Positions 20,978-31,222 of a DNA stretch of 64,000 nt are shown here, piece by piece (position 1 is the stretch's first letter; each line of letters begins with the position of its first letter). A model generated the notes under the pieces. It was not told where the DNA came from, did not search any database, and worked only from the letters and a program-made list of their open reading frames with translations. Origin of the DNA: Trichomonas vaginalis G3 (taxonomy: Eukaryota > Parabasalia > Trichomonadida > Trichomonadidae); assembly GCF_026262505.1 (NCBI RefSeq), contig NC_067204.1:8961797-9025796 (forward strand), given 5' to 3'. A program made the position numbers and the translations under genes.

Positions 20978-20982
20978 ACAAG

Positions 20983-20994
20983 GTAAAAAAATGA
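20983..20994 (-). promoter_or_regulatory. Inr-type core promoter
   Basis: The minus strand reads TCATTTTTTTA, with predicted +1 adenine at 20,992, about 15 bases before the ATG at 20,977. Confidence 0.55.
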
Positions 20995-21359
20995 ATTATT
21001 ATAAGTCCAACCTATTTAAAATGAATTGTTACTTACATGATAACTAAAATATTCTCTCAAAATCTCATTACACAGATCTAATAATTTTAGATATTTAGAT
21101 TTAATCACAGCAAGAGTACAACCCTAATGCAGTATAACTTGGTCATAAAACATAAGTGCAATAAATTGAAATTTTGCAGAGAATTTATATCGAAATATGA
21201 AAATTCAAGAAAATGTGTAGCGTAAAACAAGAAAATTTTAGCTAAAAAGACATATATTGTTTAATTTTGACCGAAAAAATTGAATATTGAATAATTTTTT
21301 TTTGCAAAAAACTAAATATATTACAAACAGTTTACTAAAAAGAAATATCGAGATATATA
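20995..21359. other. Intergenic, nothing recognised
   Basis: AT-rich gap of about 365 bases with poly-T and poly-A runs; no gene or repeat found. Confidence 0.5.
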
Positions 21360-22487
21360 TTATTTCATGGCATTACCAGAATTTGGATACATTGGGTTCA
21401 TCATTTGGATATTTTTCCCTGTAATTGTACACAAAAGTTGATAAGTGGTCTGTGAAAAAACTAAATTCTGAACTGGCAGTTGCATTCTACAAATAGGACA
21501 AATCCATTGGTGAGAAGCATTTGCTGTTTTGAGGTATTCTTTGAGATCAAAGCACTGGGAGTGCATGCATTGCTTACCTCTACCTGGATACTGTATCAAT
21601 CTTCCAGTAGTTGGGTCAATTAAGCATTGTGGAATTCCATCAACCGGATCTGATGAAACTCTTTGAGTTTTGATCTCTTCAATGATCTCATCGTACTTCA
21701 TGTATTTGACTTGTATGGCACTTAATAGATAATTTTGTGATTCTTGATCACAAAAAATATTTACAACGCCTGTTGTTGCGTATTTCGTAATATCTATGAA
21801 TGGTAATAAATAAGCGCCTCTGTTCTTGATAGGAATGTTATTAATCAAAATAACAAGTGATTTTGGCCAATAAATGCATCGAGTTTTGGCATCTGGCGAT
21901 AGAGACTGTATAATTATATGAACTCCTGGTTGTAAAGGAGGAATTTCGAATGAATATGAAACTTGAGCTTGACCTACAGGAGAATCAGTTAAAATTGGCG
22001 GAGCATTGATCAGAGAATATCTACAGTCGAATAATACTTCTTGTGGAGTTTCGAACTTTTTAATATTTTGAATATTTTGTTTCTGAACAATTCCTAAAAC
22101 TTGATTAATTAAATTCAAATTCGAAGGACTTAAACTTTCAACATAAGTCAGTAACATTTGCTTCGTGGATGGAAAAATCTGCATTTCTGTCGCAATTTGA
22201 CAACATTGCTGCGTAGATAAACTTTGAATAGAATTAATAAGAAATTCTTTCGATATTTGTCCTTTAGAATTTTCATCATTATCAACATCTCTGAAAAATG
22301 ATTTTCTATTTGGCTGAGAAGATTTCTCTTTTCGATTAGACAAAAAAGCAGTGCCAGATTTCTGATTTTCTTTACTATCTAGAGATCTTTTTTGACTGAA
22401 ATCGATAGTCGGAGGAGGAGAATATGGTGATCCAGCTGGTGATTCTTGAAAATCAGATTCAAGAGGGGAAACTGGATAACTTTGCAT
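21360..22487 (-). CDS. PIAS/Siz-type SUMO E3 ligase (SP-RING), 375 residues
   Basis: The C-terminal third contains a MIZ/SP-RING finger: CMHSQCFDLKEYL, then about 15 residues later WICPICRMQLP, with the zinc ligands C-x-H-x3-C...C-x2-C. Before it lies a PINIT-like region with QVSYSFEIPPLQPGVHI, WPKSLVILINN and YLLPFIDITKYA. The N-terminal 120 residues are Ser/Pro-rich and probably disordered, followed by a helical segment that could be a SAP-like domain. Such proteins act in the nucleus and transfer SUMO from Ubc9 to substrates. The ATG at 22,487 (MQSYPVSPLESD) is the first ATG in the frame. Length is short for PIAS proteins, but the SP-RING and PINIT parts are complete. Confidence 0.85.
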   Translation of the reverse strand: MQSYPVSPLESDFQESPAGSPYSPPPTIDFSQKRSLDSKENQKSGTAFLSNRKEKSSQPNRKSFFRDVDNDENSKGQISKEFLINSIQSLSTQQCCQIATEMQIFPSTKQMLLTYVESLSPSNLNLINQVLGIVQKQNIQNIKKFETPQEVLFDCRYSLINAPPILTDSPVGQAQVSYSFEIPPLQPGVHIIIQSLSPDAKTRCIYWPKSLVILINNIPIKNRGAYLLPFIDITKYATTGVVNIFCDQESQNYLLSAIQVKYMKYDEIIEEIKTQRVSSDPVDGIPQCLIDPTTGRLIQYPGRGKQCMHSQCFDLKEYLKTANASHQWICPICRMQLPVQNLVFSQTTYQLLCTITGKNIQMMNPMYPNSGNAMK

Positions 22488-22754
22488 CAAGAAAAAAAAA
22501 ATTATAAATAAAAAGGATATTTAAGAACTTTACAAATCTGACAAATTGTAAATCTGTCAAAAACGATTTTTTTCAAAAATTTTAGATCCAAAAAAATGAT
22601 TTTTCTCCTTATTTTTATAAGAGAGAGTATTCTTAATAATCTGTGGGTTTTTTAGTGGAAAAAAAGTTTATCAGATTTATAATTAATAGCTGGTAAATAT
22701 TAATTTGAAATAGAAAAATTGAATGCTCATTCAAATTTGATATAGTTAATTACA

Positions 22755-22764
22755 TCATCTTTTA
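22755..22764 (+). promoter_or_regulatory. Inr-type core promoter
   Basis: TCATCTTTTA immediately before the ATG at 22,765, with predicted +1 adenine at 22,757, giving an 8-base leader. It matches the trichomonad initiator TCAYTW. Confidence 0.6.
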
Positions 22765-23772
22765 ATGGTGAGTATTGACTTTGGTTACTATGGCGAGAAC
22801 ATTGCCACATACTCAAACGATGATGAGTTCATGCAGTTAAGAAATGTAGAAGAGATGTGTCTTATTATGAAGAATGCTCATTTATCAATTTCTGAATTTA
22901 ATGATGTATTTGGAAGATTCAAGAGTCATTTCACTCCAAAAGAATTGTTTGAAATATTACATAATACTAGTATCAACATTGATAGTATTTCTGATTCATT
23001 AATATTAATTAATTCACTTTCAAGCATCTTAGACACAAGAATTTTTTCTGATATCGGAAACTCTATCAGATCGTACATTAACACCGCCGAAAAAGCACTA
23101 TCAGAATCAAAGTTGTTAAGTTCCTTGAAGAAATGTTCTAATTATGATAGTTTGGATAATCTAAATCAAATATATCATATAATGTCTGCAGCAGCTCAAG
23201 AAAGAGATAATGAAACCATCAAATATGCAATTCAAAATGGATATGCAGATGTAAAAGGTGATATTATCCTTAGTAATACAGAAATCATTAGTAATGCAGA
23301 AAGCAATTATAGTTTCCTTCAATCAAACGTTTTGATTAAGGCTGCCTTAGAAGGTGAGTTGGAACTGGTGAAATCTTTGGAAGAGAAAGGTGCAAATATG
23401 GGATACAGGACATCACATGGAGAAACTTTTCCACATGCGTTTTGCATCAATGGAAATGTCGAAGGTGTGAAATTTGCCTTAAATTTCATTGATGTTAATG
23501 ATGTTAATAATTCTAATGAAACACCATTATATTGTTCAATATGGGCTTACCAACTAAATGCAATTCAATATCTGCTTGTTAACCACAGCTCATGTATAGA
23601 AAAATTAAAATCTGCGGATGGTACAATAATTGATGAATTTTTTAGAAGAAGTGTTGATATTCATGAATTGTCTCGCTCATTGGTTGGTATAGCATTAAAA
23701 TCACCAAAATTTAACATTGGAAAGTACGTCAAACCTTTCATGGATTATATGTCCAAAAAAATTAATGAATAA
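22765..23772 (+). CDS. DUF3447/ankyrin-repeat-type protein, 335 residues
   Basis: The N-terminal 120 residues (GENIATYSNDDEF..., CLIMKNAHLSISEFNDVFGR) match the helical leader found in the very large Trichomonas family of DUF3447/ankyrin proteins. Degenerate ankyrin-like repeats follow: LIKAALEGELELVKSLEEKG, GETFPHAFCINGNVEGVKFA, NETPLYCSIWAYQLNAIQYL. No signal peptide or membrane segment is present. The role is unknown; ankyrin repeats normally bind other proteins. A paralogue lies at 45,906 on the same strand, and the first ~355 bases of the two are nearly identical in DNA while the later part is divergent. It ends 24 bases before the convergent pseudogene. Confidence 0.85.
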   Translation: MVSIDFGYYGENIATYSNDDEFMQLRNVEEMCLIMKNAHLSISEFNDVFGRFKSHFTPKELFEILHNTSINIDSISDSLILINSLSSILDTRIFSDIGNSIRSYINTAEKALSESKLLSSLKKCSNYDSLDNLNQIYHIMSAAAQERDNETIKYAIQNGYADVKGDIILSNTEIISNAESNYSFLQSNVLIKAALEGELELVKSLEEKGANMGYRTSHGETFPHAFCINGNVEGVKFALNFIDVNDVNNSNETPLYCSIWAYQLNAIQYLLVNHSSCIEKLKSADGTIIDEFFRRSVDIHELSRSLVGIALKSPKFNIGKYVKPFMDYMSKKINE

Positions 23773-23795
23773 AAGCATAAATACATAACAATTCT

Positions 23796-25975
23796 TTATT
23801 CTATATTGTCTAAATTTTGGTATTTGCTTCTGATTTTCAGTTTCTTGTAATAATTAGAAAGCATTCTGATGAATATCACGGCGAAGAAAATAAGTATAAC
23901 TAAAGAAATACTTATAATAATATCGAACAAAATAGAAACAAATAAAATCATGTTTTTGACTGGTCTTTTTAGTTTTCCTTCACCATATTTCTTAAAAAGA
24001 GGTTTGTAGAAATCAGAATAAAATCGATTATTCATTTTCACGTAAATATCACAAGATACAGAGCCGTACCTCAATTCTTTGGTAAATTCATACAATGATG
24101 TAGTGAACTTAGAAATATCTATATCTGTTAAATATTTAAAGAGATCTGTTGGTGTCATCAATATGAAATTCAAGAATGGAGTTATTAATTCAATAAATTC
24201 ATTATATTCTGGATAAATTGATGTAATATCTTCTCTTGTTATTTGGAAATCGTTTTTTATTATGAAATCAATTAGTTTTTGGAGATTTAAAATAGTTTTC
24301 TTTCTCTCTTTTGTTTTTGTAACAACAGCATTGATAAGATTTGGAACACTTTTAACTTTAAGAGCTTTCCATGCTTCAATAGTTCTCATAATGTAAATAT
24401 CAAAAATCTCAAAATCCCAAAAAGCTCCTTTTGCAGAAACTCCTTCATTATATTTATTATTTGCATCTATGAACTGTGCAAACGAATTTGTTAAAGAATT
24501 GATTTTCAAAAGTCCTTCTAAAGTTAAATCTTCTTTAATAATGTTTTTCAAGTCATTGAGGAATGCAATTATATGTTTTATTAGGATAGGATGTAATTTA
24601 CTGTTTTCTTCAAGAATTTTTATTAATTCTGAAATTGAATTTTTATTAATTCTGAAATTGAATTTTTAATTATTTCGACATCCATTGGTTTTATACCATA
24701 AATTGCTAGTATTTCATTGATTTTTGATGAAGGTTTTATGTCTTTGAAATATTTTGCTGCGAATATGATATTTTCTGACCAAGACATTGAAAATTTCGGA
24801 ATTTGTCGCTTTTTATCATTCAAAAATAAAATTGCTGCTCTTACTTTGTAATAGTTACTGATTTTCTTAGAAATTGATTCATTATTCATTATTGTATTGA
24901 ATAATGGTCTAAATAAATCTTCATTTTTTCTCCTTAGATTAAAAAAGATGCCATCTTTGTCGCATATAAACGAATAACTCTTAGGAATTGCAATGCTAAA
25001 TAATGGAAAATCTGGATTTGTATATGAAAGAAAATTAAACATTTTTGATCAAATTGAATTTGGTATTTTTATGGTGTTTGTATTCAATTGTTCCCTTAAG
25101 TTATCAATTATTGGTTCAATTTTGTTTATTATTTGTTGTGTATCATGATCATTGAGATTCATAACTTTTTTTGAATAATCGAATGCTCTTATTATAAACT
25201 TAATCATATTTTTCAGTAAAAGCTTGCTTTCTGGTGCAATTTTCGCATATGGAGTTAAAATTGTCAGAAATGATTTCATTAAAAGTATCGTTGATCCATT
25301 TAATGCTTCACATGTGGAAATGATTAAACTATGTATATTAGAGATTAACTCATAGAGATTTATTTTGTCATCTTCGATAGATTTTGATAAATCATTAAAT
25401 ATTTTCATTACTTTATCTGAATCCATGAAAAGTTTAGTGGGTACTTCTATCATTGTGAAGTTATCAACTAGAAATGCATGTTTTGCTATTTCTGCTGCAT
25501 TAAAGTAATATGAGATATTAATATTCAATGCTGTAACAATATCCTCAACAGTAATTGTATTGTTATTTTCTGAAATTTCTTGAACTAGGTCGCGTAATTT
25601 TGCAAAGTTGCCTAAAGACCAAAATTTTGAATTTACCTTGGAAATAGAATCTGCAAATGGCTTTATATGTGTATTATACATATGAAATTCGTTTATCTTT
25701 GAATGATTGTCGAAAAAGAAGCGATAATTTATTTGATACTTGTTTCTTAAAATTTTTGGTGTATAGATAGTATTTTTCTCGTTATTGTAATTCAGGTAAT
25801 TAAGTAGGAGATCTCCAATTTGTGTATCAGGCGAAAATATAAAATTTAAAATTCGTTTTGTTTCTTTCCAATGATTAACTTGTGTGAGATCGATTCCATC
25901 TGTTGAAAGTAAGCCAGAAATGTCGAAATTGGTAGCTTGAATCACTCCACAAAAAAGAAAAAAACATAAAAACAT
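23796..25975 (-). pseudogene. Broken gene for a secreted or type I membrane protein
   Basis: Three consecutive minus-strand frames look like one former gene. The first begins at 25,975 with a signal peptide (MFLCFFLFCGVIQA) and ends in an in-frame TGA at 25,049-25,051; the second continues in the same frame directly after it. The second is then thrown out of frame near 24,640, where a 23-base stretch (ATTAATTCTGAAATTGAATT...) is repeated in tandem. The third part carries a single strong C-terminal transmembrane segment (ISISLVILIFFAVIFIRML) and a short basic tail. The intact protein would have had about 730 residues, Asn/Lys/Ile-rich, with no recognised domain. Sequencing error is possible but would need two independent errors. 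No Inr box was identified. Confidence 0.7.
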
Positions 25976-25999
25976 ATGAAATTTTTTGAAAGCTTTCAC

Positions 26000-26486
26000 A
26001 ATAATTATTCAATGTGCAATTGGTTTTATTCCAAGAATACAATGAACACTTCAAAGGAGCAATGAGGTGGAATTAATCATCCATGTACATTCCAATTTAC
26101 CAACAATTTGTTTTTATAATTTAAAATGACTTGCCTATATGCATTATGCTATAGGAATTAAATAACAAAGCGCGATTTATGACTAGATTTAAATGCTCAT
26201 ATCACTATAAAATCTGAGTGATATTCAAGATTGAGATGATATTCAGAAGTATGACTCCATCATTTCCAGCCAGAGATATTGTATACATATTATCAACATA
26301 AGGAAGCTTAACTTGAGACCTAGGAGAAAAATTGACCAAAATTCAGAAATAATCTTGGCAATTAAAATCATATAGTCTTAAATCTTTGTATACATACATT
26401 GTGTTAAAGAAATATTCACTTATAAATACTTTTTTACAAAAGTTGGCTGTTTTCAAAACAATCATAAAAATAAAAATAGTAAAAAC
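26000..26486. other. Intergenic, nothing recognised
   Basis: About 490 AT-rich bases between the broken membrane-protein gene and the CK1 gene. No RNA gene or repeat recognised. Confidence 0.5.
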
Positions 26487-27674
26487 TTACTTTCTCTTTG
26501 GCTTAACAGGTAAGACATTAGAACGAGGAGGAGTAGCGAATGGATCCTGTGAATAATCCACTCTATATGCTCCTACATCGAGTTGTTTCAGTCCAAGTGA
26601 TGGATCTTCTTTCTTCTTTTCTTTCTTCGCTTGTCCAGGTGGGATAATTGTGTTATCATATCCAGACAACTTAGTTATAGGTGCTGGCTCTGGCTCCGCT
26701 GACTGGTATTTAGGTCTAAAGACTCCCGCAGGAATAAGGTTAATTTTTGACACTTTTTTGATTTTATCCTGAGGAATTGTATACCATTCATAGACTTTTT
26801 CATCGCAGTGAGCCTTAATAGCTGCTCTATTGATGAGGGAAAGCATCATTTCGTAGTTAGGATCCTCATCGAACTGTAAATTGGAGATGTAGACGTAGAT
26901 TTGTCTGTATTCTTCAGGTAATGAGGAACATAACTGGCTAACTGTAATGTTTCTCTTCATATCTTCGATCTGCTTCTTATCAGAAAGGCCTGTCCAAGGA
27001 AGTTTTCCGTTAATAAGCTCGAGAACTGAGTAGAACCATGATATCAAATCATCTCTTCTTGAAAGATCCATTTTCTCATGTGCATTGAGTGGAGCATAAT
27101 TGGATGTACCTGCAAATCCGAATTTCTGGCGTTGTTCGACATGAGTTCCATCTTCTTGTCTGAATTTTCTGGCCAAGCCAAAATCAATCAAGACAATTGG
27201 ATATGTAGCATCGGCACGAATTAAGAAATTGCCTGGTTTGATGTCACGATGGATTAAACCATGTTGATGAACGTCAATAATTGCGCAAAGCATTTGCCTT
27301 GAGAGACGGATAGTTGTTTCGATTGAATATGAGTGTGTTGGGAGTATTTTAGCTAATTGAGAAAGTGATGGACCAAGTAACTCCATTGCAATGTAATGAT
27401 ATTGAGGTGCACTTCCGATTTTGAATATTTTTGGAAAATACTGAGATCCTTCAACCATCTTGTAGTACTGTGACTCTTGCTCTATCGCTTTTTTCTGTGC
27501 ATTTATTGGTTCGAGTTTTATTGCCAGTAATTCTCTTGTATCTGGATCACTAGCCTTATAAATAGTGCTATAACCACCGTGTCCGATGTACTCTTCGACA
27601 ACATATGGACCAATGATTCTATCCTTTGGAATAATGTCTGCGTGGGCTAAGAAACTTCTCTCAGATTCAGACAT
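26487..27674 (-). CDS. CK1-family serine/threonine protein kinase, 395 residues
   Basis: A complete kinase domain is visible: glycine loop IGHGGYSTIYKA, lysine in LLAIKLEP, HRDIKPGNFLI catalytic loop, DFGLARKF and the CK1-type segment GFAGTSNYAPLNAHEKMDLS in place of the usual APE. RRDDLISWFYSVLELINGKL is also typical of CK1/tau-tubulin kinases. The ~95-residue C-terminal extension is Lys/Pro-rich (KKEKKKEDPSLGLKQL, LPVKPKRK) and probably regulatory. CK1 enzymes phosphorylate many substrates, often primed or acidic sites. The ATG follows a T-rich stretch; no clear Inr seen. All catalytic residues are present, so it should be active. Confidence 0.93.
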   Translation of the reverse strand: MSESERSFLAHADIIPKDRIIGPYVVEEYIGHGGYSTIYKASDPDTRELLAIKLEPINAQKKAIEQESQYYKMVEGSQYFPKIFKIGSAPQYHYIAMELLGPSLSQLAKILPTHSYSIETTIRLSRQMLCAIIDVHQHGLIHRDIKPGNFLIRADATYPIVLIDFGLARKFRQEDGTHVEQRQKFGFAGTSNYAPLNAHEKMDLSRRDDLISWFYSVLELINGKLPWTGLSDKKQIEDMKRNITVSQLCSSLPEEYRQIYVYISNLQFDEDPNYEMMLSLINRAAIKAHCDEKVYEWYTIPQDKIKKVSKINLIPAGVFRPKYQSAEPEPAPITKLSGYDNTIIPPGQAKKEKKKEDPSLGLKQLDVGAYRVDYSQDPFATPPRSNVLPVKPKRK

Positions 27675-27857
27675 CTGTTTTTTTATTATTTCTAAAATTT
27701 CAGGACGATATGTAACGCATATTTACAAGTATCAATTTTATTTTATAATAAAATACTGTTTCGAAAAGCATTATTTATGTTCCGTACAATTATCATTTAA
27801 ATCTAATTATTTGAGGACTTTTTCTTTCAAAATTGTTTTTTGTCTATTTCTTTCAAG

Positions 27858-28265
27858 ATGGAAAACATCGAATCGGCTACAATACAACACTATTGGGATA
27901 CAGCAGTTAAGCTTAACGAGGTGTCTCCAGAGCTATCTGCTTCGATGCTTCGTGAAATGATGGAAGAATTAAGAGAAGAAAGAAAAGATATCCCTCCTTA
28001 CTTCAAGAAAATGTTTTGCTTTAAATGCTTTTCATTATTCCATTTGGGTGAAAACTGTCAAGTTACAATTGGAGGAAACAGTAAACATCCAAATATAAAA
28101 TACATCGAATATAACTGTTCTAAATGCAAAAATATTCAACGAATTAATGTACAAAGATCTAAAGAAGCACCTAAACCTATTCCTCCACCAACTAAACAGC
28201 AAAATCCAAAACAAAATCAAAAGAACGATAGAAAGAGAAAAATAATGATGAGTATATTCCAGTAA
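27858..28265 (+). CDS. RNase P/MRP subunit of Rpr2/Rpp21/Snm1 type, 135 residues
   Basis: The start MENIESATIQHYWDTAVKLN is the first ATG. The N-terminal helical part is followed by two zinc-ligand pairs, FCFKC and NCSKC, about 35 residues apart, on a fold like the Rpr2/Rpp21/Snm1 family. The tail is Pro/Lys/Gln-rich and basic (KPIPPPTKQQNPKQNQKND). Family members bind the RNA of RNase P or RNase MRP and help pre-tRNA or pre-rRNA processing in the nucleus. The gene is divergent from the CK1 gene, with about 180 bases between starts. The call rests on the Cys pattern, size and basic tail, so it is probable rather than certain. Confidence 0.65.
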   Translation: MENIESATIQHYWDTAVKLNEVSPELSASMLREMMEELREERKDIPPYFKKMFCFKCFSLFHLGENCQVTIGGNSKHPNIKYIEYNCSKCKNIQRINVQRSKEAPKPIPPPTKQQNPKQNQKNDRKRKIMMSIFQ

Positions 28266-28622
28266 TAGTAGAAAATGAAAAAGGAAAATACATGGCCATT
28301 AAGATTTTAAAAAATCTAACCATGCGCATTATATAAATGGCTAAGATTCATGTCTCTTATATAAAAATTGTTTGTATTTTTAATAAATCGACATAAACTA
28401 CATTCTTAAATTAGCATATCTTCGCATGAAGTGATGTCAATAATACACTTTCAAAAGCATTCACTTTGTCTTATGAATAATTTTATCATTGAATTATTAT
28501 GATAGTTGATCATATAGCATGCTATAAACATCTGAAATTTTGTAAAACTTTCAATATAGAATAAATACTTGAAACGAAACAAAACTTTTATTTAATAACA
28601 AAAAAATAATACTAACAAAAAT
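28266..28622. other. Intergenic, nothing recognised
   Basis: 357 AT-rich bases between convergent genes. No RNA gene or repeat recognised. Confidence 0.5.
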
Positions 28623-30506
28623 TTACTGTTGCTCAACAGGGAGGTTTTCAACACTTTTACTTGACTTAGACTTAATCAAATTTCTTCTTTCTTGAGCAGT
28701 TTTATCATTAGAAATCAGAGATTCAATAAATTCATTTCGAACATCTTCAATGGACATGTATCCTATGATTTCTCTTCTCATCACAACCATAGGTTCTTGT
28801 TCCTCCTTAACCTCCTCAACTTTTTTAGAATCTTTAAGTGATTTTGTTGTTGGTTTCTTTGAAGGAGGCTGTTTTGCATTCTTTGGACTCATACCTTTCT
28901 TTCCATGTGTTGGAGGAGGTGTCTTTGTCGCAGGAACTAAATATTCTTTTGGATCTTTATAAACAAAAATTGCAAAATTATTACTCCAAACGAAATCAAC
29001 CTGTTCAATGTTGGCTGGGGTTCTAACTGTTCCTATATATTTACCATCCGGATTCAAAAATGATACATTTGGAATTAATTCTAATTCAAGACTAGAAAAC
29101 TCCAATTTCTTTGAAAAATAAGTGCAAAGACCTGCATCAGATGGTCTTCCAACCGTTGTAATGAGATTCGATTCTGTGGATATCATATCAACAATGTCTT
29201 CATCGCTAATCGAAAAAATTTCACCTGTCACTTTTTTGCCATCAAAATTGTAAGCAGTTATATTTCTTGATGTTGTGATTGTAAAAATTGTATTCTTTAT
29301 GGCTTTCATTTTTGTAATTGCTCCTCTCTTTTGGAATGTATGAGCAGAAATAGCTTTTCTCTTGATATTTAATATACAAAATGAACCATTTTCGAAACCG
29401 AAAGCTACAATACCTTTATCAACCTCACAGACGCACATAACTTTCGATGGTAATAGAAAATCGGAAACTTGTTGGAGCGTTGGTGTTAATTGGAATAATA
29501 ATAAAACTTGGAAGCTCTCAAAGTAAATAAGGAGCAAGTTTTCATGAATAAATACTGTCGCATTATAATGTGTAATCTGTATTGGAGCAATAGCTTCTGC
29601 TGTTAAGTTTGATGGAGATTTATTTCTTTTAACAGCTTTTGTAGGAGCTGCTTTGCTTTTACGAGCATTCTTTTTCTTTGTTGTTGGATCTTCTAACTTA
29701 ATTGTAGTTGATTGCTCTGAATTTACTGGTTGATTTGTTAATAAACATTTTTCGATTTCGAAAACTGGTTCCAAATTGAGAGCTTTAACTGCAGCTGTTT
29801 TTGCAGCTCCTGATTCTTGAGTTTGAAACTCTTGAGGAGAATGGCAATCATAAACGGAGCATCTTCCGTTTCCATCTGTAATTGTAATATAGAAATCTGA
29901 GCTTCTTGTAATAGTCATTGTATCAAAATGATATGATGATATGTCGATTTCAAATGTACCTCTAATTTGGAAATTATTTGATACAAAAATTATAAAAGCT
30001 GATTCATCACATGCAAATACGATAATGTTATTTTCATAATCTGTTTCGAATGAAAATAGATGTGAAATTGGACCTTGGGCAAACTTTGAGATTGCTGAAA
30101 CGTTAATTGTCAACATTTGTTGTTTTGATTCAGGATTATATATGTGAATTGTTCCTGCAGTAGTTCCAATCATGATATTCTTTGTGTTTGCATAAATTTG
30201 ATAGATCGAAATTTCATTTTCGGTTAATTCAGTTGAAGTAACATAATTTTGAAGAGAAGTGATTGGAATCTTTCCTACTTTCGTAAGGCGAAGATTGTGG
30301 CAAACAAAAGCGTTTTGAGCCTCTGTTGAACCGCCATCTTCTGCCAAATTTATTGCTTCTTCTATAGTTTGTACAAGAATTTTTGAGATAAAGCGATAGG
30401 GTTGTGGAAGTGGATCAAAAAGTATCTCATCATTATTAGCTGAAACACATCTACGATTCCTAATATCATTCATCTTTTCCAAAACTTTGTAAACCCTAAC
30501 GTACAT
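28623..30506 (-). CDS. WD40/propeller-like protein, 627 residues (possibly WDR93-like)
   Basis: Weak WD-type blades occur through residues about 95-490: IMIGTTAGTIHIYNPESKQ, FACDESAFIIFVSNNFQIRG, FYITITDGNGRCSVYDCHSP, IVAFGFENGSFCILNIKRK, TITTSRNITAYNFDGKKV. Basic linkers interrupt the propeller (KKKNARKSKAAPTKAVKRNK), and the C-terminal 120 residues are Lys/Pro-rich. The layout resembles WDR93-type flagellar proteins, a tentative call; a plain WD-repeat scaffold is the safe one. A second ATG at 30,473 (MNDIRNRRCVSAN) is an alternative start. Only 23 bases separate the first ATG from the palindromic transposon at 30,530, so the present promoter may lie partly in transposon sequence. Confidence 0.75.
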   Translation of the reverse strand: MYVRVYKVLEKMNDIRNRRCVSANNDEILFDPLPQPYRFISKILVQTIEEAINLAEDGGSTEAQNAFVCHNLRLTKVGKIPITSLQNYVTSTELTENEISIYQIYANTKNIMIGTTAGTIHIYNPESKQQMLTINVSAISKFAQGPISHLFSFETDYENNIIVFACDESAFIIFVSNNFQIRGTFEIDISSYHFDTMTITRSSDFYITITDGNGRCSVYDCHSPQEFQTQESGAAKTAAVKALNLEPVFEIEKCLLTNQPVNSEQSTTIKLEDPTTKKKNARKSKAAPTKAVKRNKSPSNLTAEAIAPIQITHYNATVFIHENLLLIYFESFQVLLLFQLTPTLQQVSDFLLPSKVMCVCEVDKGIVAFGFENGSFCILNIKRKAISAHTFQKRGAITKMKAIKNTIFTITTSRNITAYNFDGKKVTGEIFSISDEDIVDMISTESNLITTVGRPSDAGLCTYFSKKLEFSSLELELIPNVSFLNPDGKYIGTVRTPANIEQVDFVWSNNFAIFVYKDPKEYLVPATKTPPPTHGKKGMSPKNAKQPPSKKPTTKSLKDSKKVEEVKEEQEPMVVMRREIIGYMSIEDVRNEFIESLISNDKTAQERRNLIKSKSSKSVENLPVEQQ

Positions 30507-31222
30507 AATAGAGAAAATATGCGATCTATTGTAATAAACAGAAATTCATCAAAAGTGACAGCTCTCAATTTTTTGACATTTGTAAATTCTAAATTGAATG
30601 AGAAAAATGAAATAATACTAAGCATAATACAATATTCTAGATTTAATTATAATTAGGAAAAAGTTAGTTTTGAGAGTACTTTTCATAGGCATATAGAATG
30701 AAATCTTCTGAAAAATAATATCACATAAACTCATATTATTTTCTAATATATAACTATTTTATATAAAAATCAAATTCAATGATCTTAAAAGCGAAGGATA
30801 AACCTCAAAATTTACGAATATAATGAGTGGGAATATAATGCTTATCTATCATAAAACCATATGAAATATCAATTTTTGCTTTACGCCTAATTTTTGACGA
30901 CAATTAGCAAAAAATGTTAAATGTTAACACTCAGTCCATTTGAATATGAAAAATAAAATTGACTTTGATTAAATGTTTTTATTTATCATGCAATTCTTCT
31001 TGCGACCAAAGATTTGAATAAAAGTTCAAAAAATAAGATAGCTTAAAAAATAATATACGGTAGTGTTTACTAATAGATGAATAGTATATAAATTCTATTA
31101 AAATGGATTTGATCCAAAAAAATATATAAAATTTGATCATAAATAAAATCGTTTTAAATTACTTCTTCATTTAAATTATAACAATTATTTTTGGTTTTAT
31201 ATTTTTTTGGATCAAATCCATT

